This document shows positions 17,885 to 25,020 of a stretch of DNA of 64,000 nt, one piece after another. How positions within the stretch are numbered: the stretch's first letter is position 1; each line of letters begins with the position of its first letter. The DNA comes from Erwinia sorbitola (lineage in GTDB: Bacteria; Pseudomonadota; Gammaproteobacteria; Enterobacterales; Enterobacteriaceae). Below the pieces are notes generated by a model. The model had not been told where the DNA came from. It saw only the letters and a program-made list of their open reading frames with translations, and searched no databases. The position numbers were made by a program, and so were the translations under genes. The stretch is from positions 3,785,501 through 3,849,500 of the forward strand of contig NZ_CP046509.1 in NCBI RefSeq assembly GCF_009738185.1, read 5' to 3'.

Positions 17885-18889
17885 ATGACTAAATCAGCAA
17901 TCAAAACCGCTTCCGTCCTCGCCTTTGAGCGTAAATTATCCAACTCAGACGCCATTATGATGGCGGGAACCTGGCAGGCCGAAAATGGATGGGTTCCGGT
18001 GGCAATTCAGGAGAAAGCGGTGCGCGGCACGATTTCTAACCGCCTTAAAAATGCCATCGCCAGCGATAATTTAAAACTGGATGCTGAAATCCAGAAAGCT
18101 AACTTGCAGCGGGTGGATGTGGCCGCACTGCCGCATACCTGCGATACCTTAAAAGTCTGTTTTACTCTGCGAGTGTTAGGGGATTTAGCTACGCCTTCAG
18201 TCTGTAATGACCAGCTTTATCAGGCAGAACTGACCAGGGTGATTAATGACTATATTACCCGTAATGGCTTCGGTGAACTGGCGGCACGCTATGCCGAAAA
18301 CATTGCTAACGGACGTTTCCTGTGGCGTAACCGCATTGGAGCTGAACGCATTAGGGTAAAGGTCAGCTGTGGGACGGAAGAGTGGGAATTCGATGGCTAT
18401 AACTACAACCTGCGCGCATTCAGCCAGCCAGAGGGAGATCTGCTAAAACTGGCAAGGGCAATTGAGGAAGGACTGACTGGCAAAGCGTTTGCTCTGTTTA
18501 ACGTAGAAGCGCAGGTGCTGCTGGGTAACGGGCAGGAAATCTTCCCGTCACAGGAGCTGGTGCTGGATACCGGCAGTAAGAAAAGCAAAGTTCTGTATCA
18601 GGTAAATGATATTGCTGCCATGCACTCACAGAAGATTGGTAACGCCCTGCGCACCATCGATACCTGGTACCCGGATGCAGATGTGAGTGAGTTCGGGCCG
18701 ATTGCCGTTGAACCCTATGGTGCAGTAACCAGTCGCGGGACGGCCTATCGCCAGCCAGCGAAAAAAATGGATTTCTACACTCTGCTGGATAACTGGATTA
18801 CAAAGGGGAAAGTACCGGATCTCGAACAGCAGCACTTTGTGATGGCAACCCTGATTCGTGGCGGCGTATTTGGTGAAAAAAGCGAGTAG
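17885..18889 (+). CDS. csy3: Type I-F Cascade backbone subunit Csy3 (Cas7f)
   Basis: A 334-aa Cas7f, which forms the six-copy helical backbone along the crRNA spacer. The N terminus VLAFERKLSNSDAIMMAGTW and the segment NGRFLWRNRIGAE are typical of Csy3. The RBS AAGGAAAT precedes the ATG. The stop lies within the AGGAGG that serves csy4. Confidence 0.95.
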   Translation: MTKSAIKTASVLAFERKLSNSDAIMMAGTWQAENGWVPVAIQEKAVRGTISNRLKNAIASDNLKLDAEIQKANLQRVDVAALPHTCDTLKVCFTLRVLGDLATPSVCNDQLYQAELTRVINDYITRNGFGELAARYAENIANGRFLWRNRIGAERIRVKVSCGTEEWEFDGYNYNLRAFSQPEGDLLKLARAIEEGLTGKAFALFNVEAQVLLGNGQEIFPSQELVLDTGSKKSKVLYQVNDIAAMHSQKIGNALRTIDTWYPDADVSEFGPIAVEPYGAVTSRGTAYRQPAKKMDFYTLLDNWITKGKVPDLEQQHFVMATLIRGGVFGEKSE

Positions 18890-18897
18890 GAGGCGTG

Positions 18898-19452
18898 ATG
18901 GATCATTATCAGGATATACAGGTGATTGCTGACGCGGAAACCAGCGGCCCGGTGCTGCTTGCTCAACTGTTTATGCGCCTGCATCAGATGCTGGGTAGAG
19001 TTGCTGCGGGGCGTATTGGCGTCAGCTTTCCCCTGGTAGCCCGGACGCTCGGCGATTGCTTAAGAGTACACGGCACCCTCGCTGACCTCACCGCCTTACA
19101 GCAGAGCGGCTGGCAGCAGGGGCTGCGGGATTACATCATTAGCGGTGAAATCAGTGCCGTACCGCAGGAAGTTTCCTGGCGGGTGGTTAAACGCGTACAG
19201 GTGAAAAGCAGTGCGGAACGTCTGCGTCGGCGTTCAGTGAATAAAGGGTGGATCAGTGAGGAGGAGGCTCGCGAGCGTATCAGCGTGCTTAAAGAGCAGC
19301 GCAGCAATTTACCCTATGTGTTAATTAAGAGTGGTTCCAACGGTAATGCTTACCCGCTGTTTATAGAGCACGGCCCGCTTCAGTCAACGCCGGTTAGCGG
19401 AGGTTTTAATTCCTACGGTCTGAGCGCCACGGCAACCATTCCCTGGTTCTGA
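18898..19452 (+). CDS. cas6f: Type I-F crRNA endoribonuclease Csy4 (Cas6f)
   Basis: A 184-aa Cas6f that cuts the pre-crRNA 3' of the repeat hairpin and stays bound to it. Catalytic His29 is at the same number as in Pseudomonas aeruginosa Csy4. The serine pair (Ser145/Ser147) and Tyr173 fit the family positions 148/150 and 176. The arginine-rich recognition helix (AERLRRRSVNKG) and the C terminus PWF are present. I use ATG 18898 over GTG 18895. Nothing suggests inactivation. Confidence 0.95.
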   Translation: MDHYQDIQVIADAETSGPVLLAQLFMRLHQMLGRVAAGRIGVSFPLVARTLGDCLRVHGTLADLTALQQSGWQQGLRDYIISGEISAVPQEVSWRVVKRVQVKSSAERLRRRSVNKGWISEEEARERISVLKEQRSNLPYVLIKSGSNGNAYPLFIEHGPLQSTPVSGGFNSYGLSATATIPWF

Positions 19453-19510
19453 CCTTTTTTGCCGCTGGAGCTGGCCTGTTAATTTTACCTGCCACCAGAG
19501 GCAACAGAGT

Positions 19511-19591
19511 GTTCACTGCCGCACAGGCAGCTTAGAAGCGTCTGATAGACAGGTTATTTATCACATTACTGCCGTACAGGCAGCGGACATT
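19511..19591 (+). CRISPR. One-repeat CRISPR stub downstream of csy4
   Basis: A perfect 28-nt I-F repeat lies at 19511-19538: it begins GTTCACTGCC, has stem CTGCC/GGCAG, and ends CTTAGAAG. It is identical to the consensus of the main array but on the plus strand. After only 25 nt a degenerate copy follows (19564-19591), conserved mainly in ACTGCCGTACAGGCAGC. The 58 bp between csy4 and the repeat, starting GACCTTTTTT after the stop, may be the remains of a leader. It looks like the two ends of a collapsed array. Confidence 0.8.
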
Positions 19592-19597
19592 TCATAT

Positions 19598-19635
19598 GAT
19601 TTTTGACGACACAGACTAAAGTGTCGTCAAAAATC
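19598..19635. repeat. Perfect 15-bp inverted repeat between the convergent csy and cas3 operons
   Basis: GATTTTTGACGACAC (19598-19612) is the exact complement of 19621-19635, with an 8-nt loop. The T run is on the 5' arm and the A run on the 3' arm, the reverse of an intrinsic terminator, so it is not a classical terminator on either strand. It could be a strong RNA hairpin, an operator or part of a lost element. GGATTGAAACC follows at 19639-19649. Confidence 0.7.
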
Positions 19636-19687
19636 TATGGATTGAAACCAACAAATCGATGATTAGCTTTATCCTACGCAACCCCCG

Positions 19688-22600
19688 TCACTCGCCATAC
19701 ACCCCCAAAAACGGGTCGAAGAACCATATTTCTGGTGCATCATTCCTTTCATCTCTCAAACTAATCTCACCAAACTTCATACTGACGTCCACCAGCTCCA
19801 TATGCAGCGCCTCCGCCAGTCTCAGATAAATCCGCTGATAATCTGTGTCGACCCAGGCGCTGACGCCGGATGCAAACTGCGGAGCTTTTCCGCGTTCAAT
19901 AGCGCTTTTTTTTCTGCCCGCTGCACCGCTGTCGAGCATATAAAATTCAGGCCGATCGCCCTCCTCCTCAATCAGCAGATAGTGCAGCGCCTGGGGAGAG
20001 GATTTTCTGAAGGGCTTAAGGCGTTGCGGTTCACCGCTCCAGCTCATCTCTTCCCGCCACCACAATGCGGCAAAATAGTCGCTTTTATTTTTGCGGCCCA
20101 CGCCCTGTAACTCCTGCCATAATCGGCTGTGCTCAAGATCGACCAGATTATGAAATGGCAGGGAATTATCCGTATCAGCACGCTCTGTGATACGGGGAAT
20201 AGCGTTAATCGTCTGGTATTGCTCCTTTTTCAGTAACTGACTGAGATCATGGCTGGCGAGCATAAAATGTTCATTCTCAAACCCTGGGCGGCAGTAGGCA
20301 GGCCGCTGATTGTCCGATGATTGTAAGGCGCGAATATTCTGCTGAAGGATAAGTAAGTTATCATCGGGCTTCGATTCCTGCCGGTGGCGCTGTACCCTGC
20401 CCGCCAGCTGGATCAGTGAGCGCATCGAACTCGGCTCGGCAATCGCCCAATCGTAGTCGTGGTCGCGCCCGACCTCAGTAACCGCAGTGCCTAGCACGAC
20501 AAAAAGATGATGCTGCTGCTGAGGATATGCCTCCAGCGCCTGCTGTACCTCTGCTATCTGCCAAAGTGCGCCCCGTTCCTCGCGCATCAGGGCCGCATCG
20601 AGGCGTTCCTCTATCCATGAGCGCATCGCCAGCGGGTGCTGGCTGTGATAAACGCAGTAGTGAATATGGGTATTTTCCGGTGCCGGAGTGGCAAGCAACA
20701 GCTGCGCCACCGCCACCAGCGGATTGATATTCGCCATACGAACCAGGCCGAGAGACACCGTCTTAATGCCATCGGGATGGAGCTGATGATGAGCTGCATG
20801 AAGCTGCTGCATCGAGCGGAAGATCGTGTCTGCCACACAGGTGTAGACCATCTGGCTGTTGTTATTCTCGGGCACTACCGGGAGTAAACGAGCACGCCTG
20901 AGCACCGGCTGGCGACCAAGCCAGTCTGCGCGCTGTGTCACAAACGCCTGATGCTGCTGTTTAAACTGTAATGGGCGGCGTAGGTCTTTTATGCTGGTAT
21001 CCCGCTCATCAAACCATGCGCAGCAGATATCACTTTCCGCCGTCAGACCGCAGGCCTGGTTAAATATCTCGCGCCCGTTGCGGTAGGCATTAAACAGCGC
21101 CTGCACCATAGCCGGAGGCAGGGTCGCCGAGGAGAGTAATACCCGGGAACCCAGCATTCCTGCCCAGTTCACCAGGCGGCATAAGGCGTGTAAGTCATTA
21201 ACATCGAAATCGTCCGGCTCATCAAGCACCAGATCGGAAGTCAGCAGCCGCAGCATCGGTGCAATTTGCTTACCACCGCGCACCCCTTCCGTTGCGCCAA
21301 TCAGATGGTCAATTGTCGTCACCAGCACCGGCGCGCTAACCAGTTTATTAAGCTTATCGTGCCCCTTTGAATGATCGGATCCCTCAGCGCCTTTCAGCCA
21401 GCGGCTCAGGCGTCCGTCATCCAGACTGCCGTCATAGCGCACATACTGATGCCCGGCAAAAAGCGCTTCCGATGACTCACTGCCGCTGGCATCTTGCTCG
21501 TCTGGTTGGTGACGGTTTAGCTTATGCAGCTGGGCAACGGGCTGTGAACCAATCAGCACACCCAGATCATCCTCCTCCAATCCCAGCCGCTTACGCAGGG
21601 CGTCGCCGGTTTGCAGCGTTAAGGTTCTTAAGCCCAGCGCTATCGAGAAACGGCAGCCCTGCTGTTCATCGGCCAGAGCATACATAATGCGCGCATTGGC
21701 TAAGGTTTTCCCGCAGCCGGTTGATGCCATATTGACACCGAAAAATCCCTGTTTAAATGCACGTTCACGCAGGGCGCAGGTGGTTTGCCATGCTTTATCC
21801 TGCCAGCGATACTTATCATTCTCACTGCGTTTTTTAAACCCTTTATGCCGGGTAATAGCTGGCAGAGTTTTACGTAGCTGCGGCAGGCTGCGTGCCAGCA
21901 GTAGCGCGTTTTGGGCCACGCCGATATTGTGCTCATCCAGACGCTGCTTCAGCTCACCGCTTACGCGATCGGTATTGGCGCTGGCAGTATAAGCAGGATC
22001 CTGCCAGGCGGGAGTGGGTGGGCGGGCTGAATAGATGTGATCGGCCAGCATCAGCGACAGCCGCGCCATATGGCAGGTAAAACGTTGCCTGAGGTTGATA
22101 TGCTCCATCCAGGCAGGCTGAGTTAATACCCGTTGTGCGATTTTTTGTGCCCTGGTACGCCATAAAGCACTGCGCAGCGGTGTCCCCTCTGGGAATTGCC
22201 ATTGCGCCTGAAAATCGGCGGGCTTCAACTCCCTGGAGTGATGGTTAACCGCATTCCATAGCGCATCCAACTGGCTGCATAACCACTCCTCACTGTATTG
22301 CAGCTTCGGGGGATTGTCATAGCCCCAGGACGGATAAGCAGGAAGACGGTGGTGAGAAAGGATCAACCATGCCACAACCTGCGCCACCGGCGGCAGGCCA
22401 GCGAAGGGGGAGCTTATGGTTAATTCCTGGAGTGAATCCTTTACCAGTTCATCGAAAACGCGCTGTTCGTCAGCAGCTGCCACCTGCGCCAGCGATGCGA
22501 TCCACTCTTTATCTGCACGCTTGCCAACAAAAGCAACAAACAGCCGCAGCGACACCCACTCATGGCGATAAGGCTGGTATGTTTTTGCCCCACTCTTTTT

Positions 22601-23011
22601 ATGCAGCATTTGCTGAAACAGGCGGTTTGATTTGCCAAAATCATGAAACAGTCCGGCAATAGCCGCCAGCAGGCTGATAGCATTAACGCTGTGCCAGCTA
22701 TTCTCATCGTGGCTTTTTAATATATCGCGCCGGGTGGTATGCGTTGGCACCACGCCGCATTGATTAAAACGACGCAGATTACCTACAATCCACAGCAGTT
22801 CAGTCTGACCACTATTTTTTATCCAGTGACACGCCACGGCAGTATTACGACGTGCCGTTTTACGTAACAGCTTCCTTAAGGTATCCAGTCCCTGTTTGGT
22901 TATAGCGGTTTGCCAGCTTCGGTCGCCTTTGCGCTCTGCAAACTGATCCAAAATGCGGCGGCTTTCATCCAGAGCATTTTTATTACACTGGGAGATCAAT
23001 AAGATATTCAT
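19688..23011 (-). CDS. cas3: Type I-F Cas2/3 fusion, helicase-nuclease
   Basis: A 1107-aa fusion in domain order Cas2-like (residues 1-90, from NILLISQCN), HD nuclease (His107, and His123-Asp124 in LFHDFGK; a further SHH), then a superfamily 2 helicase with Walker A STGCGKT, DEPDD, SSATLP and QLAGRVQRHRQ. It is recruited by target-bound Csy complex to unwind and degrade DNA, and also joins Cas1 in adaptation. All motifs are intact. It overlaps the cas1 stop by ATGA. It faces csy4, whereas typical I-F loci have cas3 upstream of csy1 on the same strand. Confidence 0.95.
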   Translation of the reverse strand: MNILLISQCNKNALDESRRILDQFAERKGDRSWQTAITKQGLDTLRKLLRKTARRNTAVACHWIKNSGQTELLWIVGNLRRFNQCGVVPTHTTRRDILKSHDENSWHSVNAISLLAAIAGLFHDFGKSNRLFQQMLHKKSGAKTYQPYRHEWVSLRLFVAFVGKRADKEWIASLAQVAAADEQRVFDELVKDSLQELTISSPFAGLPPVAQVVAWLILSHHRLPAYPSWGYDNPPKLQYSEEWLCSQLDALWNAVNHHSRELKPADFQAQWQFPEGTPLRSALWRTRAQKIAQRVLTQPAWMEHINLRQRFTCHMARLSLMLADHIYSARPPTPAWQDPAYTASANTDRVSGELKQRLDEHNIGVAQNALLLARSLPQLRKTLPAITRHKGFKKRSENDKYRWQDKAWQTTCALRERAFKQGFFGVNMASTGCGKTLANARIMYALADEQQGCRFSIALGLRTLTLQTGDALRKRLGLEEDDLGVLIGSQPVAQLHKLNRHQPDEQDASGSESSEALFAGHQYVRYDGSLDDGRLSRWLKGAEGSDHSKGHDKLNKLVSAPVLVTTIDHLIGATEGVRGGKQIAPMLRLLTSDLVLDEPDDFDVNDLHALCRLVNWAGMLGSRVLLSSATLPPAMVQALFNAYRNGREIFNQACGLTAESDICCAWFDERDTSIKDLRRPLQFKQQHQAFVTQRADWLGRQPVLRRARLLPVVPENNNSQMVYTCVADTIFRSMQQLHAAHHQLHPDGIKTVSLGLVRMANINPLVAVAQLLLATPAPENTHIHYCVYHSQHPLAMRSWIEERLDAALMREERGALWQIAEVQQALEAYPQQQHHLFVVLGTAVTEVGRDHDYDWAIAEPSSMRSLIQLAGRVQRHRQESKPDDNLLILQQNIRALQSSDNQRPAYCRPGFENEHFMLASHDLSQLLKKEQYQTINAIPRITERADTDNSLPFHNLVDLEHSRLWQELQGVGRKNKSDYFAALWWREEMSWSGEPQRLKPFRKSSPQALHYLLIEEEGDRPEFYMLDSGAAGRKKSAIERGKAPQFASGVSAWVDTDYQRIYLRLAEALHMELVDVSMKFGEISLRDERNDAPEIWFFDPFLGVYGE

Positions 23012-23985
23012 ACCCCCACCTGACTACACTGACGGGCGGTCAGCTCCAGTGATTCAATCATCGTATCCAGTGCGTCTGCGTTCTGCATGTTTGAAATACA
23101 ACGCTGACGGAACTCCTGCTCCTCTTCACCGGCCATCGCAGCCACAAAAGCCTGGGGCAAAATTAAGGCATCTTTAATCAGATCGGCTACATCAAAAACC
23201 AACCCGCCACGACGCGTTTTACCATGTAATACCGCCAACCCATGAGGCAAACCCAGCACCCAGCAGGCCACAGCCGCCAGACCGTACGCCAGATAATTCC
23301 CGTGATCGAGAAAACGGTTAGCATAGTCGATCCCACCGCCACGCTTCGCACGGATAAATTCACCGTAACTTACCGCTTCCGCTGCCAGTTTATATAAAAA
23401 TTTTGTCATTACCGCTTCCTGCGCCAGCAGCTCAGTGGTATTTCGGCAATCCTTTAAATTTTCCTCAAAACGATCAAGTGCATTAATTAGCTGTGACGGA
23501 TTAATATTGAACTTATTTTCCCGTTGCATCCGTTCACTCAGCCAGTGCTGACGTATTTGTGCAATTCTCACCTTCTGGAAAGCGACTGCTGCTGCCAGAC
23601 GATGCGCTTCATCAAACCAGAAACTGACCCAATGTTGCAGATATTCTGTCGGGCGATATTCACTTTGAGAATTGAGCCATGAAACATCCACTTCCACCTC
23701 GTTGGCGGCATACAGCGGCGTTCCACCACCGCCGCAAAATCCAACTAATACTCCCGCGCGAGCAAACTCACGCATGGCCGCCTGAGTCACTGAAGTACCG
23801 GTTCCCAGCATCACCACGGTGGTGTTAGCTATCGGGATATTCCAGTATAAAGATTGTTTACCTTCATCGGTCACATACTCAACCCGCCCGCCATTAACCA
23901 GCACACGACAATATTGCAGGTAATAAATATTGCTACGCTTAGAGTGTAGAATGGTTTTTAAATCCGAAGGTGTAATCGATTTCAA
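23008..23985 (-). CDS. cas1: Type I-F CRISPR integrase Cas1
   Basis: A Cas1f that inserts new spacers with the Cas2 domain of Cas2/3. Catalytic residues are present: Glu in LAQEAVM, His in AVLHGKTRRG and Asp pairs in VFDVADLIKD. I choose TTG 23985 (325 aa). AAGG then lies 9 nt upstream, and the catalytic residues number E190, H254, D265, D268 as in P. aeruginosa Cas1. The alternative ATG 23994 directly abuts AAGG with no spacing. The protein looks functional although the adjacent array lacks a leader. Confidence 0.93.
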   Translation of the reverse strand: MKSITPSDLKTILHSKRSNIYYLQYCRVLVNGGRVEYVTDEGKQSLYWNIPIANTTVVMLGTGTSVTQAAMREFARAGVLVGFCGGGGTPLYAANEVEVDVSWLNSQSEYRPTEYLQHWVSFWFDEAHRLAAAVAFQKVRIAQIRQHWLSERMQRENKFNINPSQLINALDRFEENLKDCRNTTELLAQEAVMTKFLYKLAAEAVSYGEFIRAKRGGGIDYANRFLDHGNYLAYGLAAVACWVLGLPHGLAVLHGKTRRGGLVFDVADLIKDALILPQAFVAAMAGEEEQEFRQRCISNMQNADALDTMIESLELTARQCSQVGV

Positions 23986-24238
23986 TCTGGTCATCCTTGT
24001 CAGAAATTACTTCCACGCATTCATTTAAATAAAAAATCAACACCGAACCAACAACCACGAAATTAAACAACATACCAGCCACATATTTTTGAATATCAAC
24101 ACCTCAATATCCTGGCTGTCATTTAAGCTGAAATAATAAAAATAACAATGAGTGCGCCCCGATATAATCAAAAATCACTGAAAAAAACGATATGGGGAAG
24201 GCAGGACAGATCGGGGCGACAAAAATCACAGAGACATT

Positions 24239-24270
24239 AACATCTATGGGGCGTTCGCCCCGATGTTTTT
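24239..24270 (+). terminator. Intrinsic terminator at the trailer end of the CRISPR array
   Basis: AACATC (24239-24244) pairs with GATGTT (24262-24267). Inside, GGGGC pairs with GCCCC around loop GTTC, and a T run follows. It would stop plus-strand transcripts just before they enter the array antisense. The rest of 23995-24266 is AT-rich with related GGGGCG/CGCCCC fragments and probably holds the cas1 promoter. Confidence 0.6.
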
Positions 24271-25010
24271 TAAGCTGCCTGCACGGCAGTGAAAGCCATT
24301 ATGGCCGACGGTGATACTGACCTTCTAAGCTGCCTGTACGGCAGTGAACGAAAGCAGCAAGGATAAGGGCTGGATTATTTCACTTCTAAGCTGCCTGTGC
24401 GGCAGTGAACTGTTACTTTCTGAGCCATTGGAGTGAGACTTTCTTCTAAGCTGCCTGTGCGGCAGTGAACATCCTAGTCTTCGTGCCCTGTTACGATGCG
24501 CCACTTCTAAGCTGCCTGTGCGGCAGTGAACTCGGCACATCGCCCACACTTACATGGGTCATCTTCTAAGCTGCCTGTGCGGCAGTGAACGCGTCACCGC
24601 GATAAAAATTAACGCCGCATGACTTCTAAGCTGCCTGTGCGGCAGTGAACAATCAGCGGCAGGCTGCTCATGCTCAGGTGGGCTTCTAAGCTGCCTGTGC
24701 GGCAGTGAACTTCAGCAGGGCGGGCAGATCAAGGACTCGTTCCTTCTAAGCTGCCTGTGCGGCAGTGAACTGCGTGATAGGAAGCCCTCGGCTATCGATA
24801 CCCTTCTAAGCTGCCTGTGCGGCAGTGAACCTCGTCGCGCTCACGTACTGCCGCTTCCAGTTCTTCTAAGCTGCCTGTGCGGCAGTGAACGATGCGGTTA
24901 AGCCGCTCCTGCCTCTGACCAACTTCTAAGCTGCCTGTGCGGCAGTGAACTTTCCCAGTCCACTTTACGCATACTGCTGATTCTTCTAAGCTGCCTGTGC
25001 GGCAGTGAAC
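24267..25010 (-). CRISPR. Type I-F CRISPR array, 13 repeats and 12 spacers
   Basis: Repeats of 28 nt start at 24267, 24322, 24383, 24443, 24504, 24563, 24623, 24683, 24743, 24803, 24863, 24923 and 24983. In crRNA orientation (minus strand) the repeat begins GTTCACTGCC, forms the CTGCC/GGCAG hairpin and ends CTTAGAAG. Spacers are mostly 32 nt, with 33, 31 and a terminal one of 27. The 24267 repeat is degenerate and 24322 has the GTACAGG variant, so the old end is at 24267 and the leader should lie above 25010. Instead the cueO stop begins 10 bp away. Minus-strand orientation is fixed by the Cas6f hairpin. Confidence 0.97.
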
Positions 25011-25020
25011 GTAATAAAAA

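Noticed and set aside
19598..19635. Palindrome as an intrinsic terminator between csy4 and cas3
   Set aside because: The T tract precedes and the A tract follows the stem on both strands, opposite to what intrinsic termination needs.
19639..19649. GGATTGAAACC as evidence of a second, type I-C-like CRISPR array
   Set aside because: There is a single copy with no repeated partner or spacer; an 8-10 base match can occur by chance.
23995..24266. AT-rich region near cas1 as the leader of the CRISPR array
   Set aside because: The adjacent repeat is the degenerate one, and the Cas6f hairpin orientation puts the leader at the other end; this region is the trailer and cas1 upstream DNA.
24325..24549. 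74-aa frame on the minus strand inside the CRISPR array
   Set aside because: It is translation of repeats and spacers (recurrent CSLPHRQLR-like strings) and not a gene.
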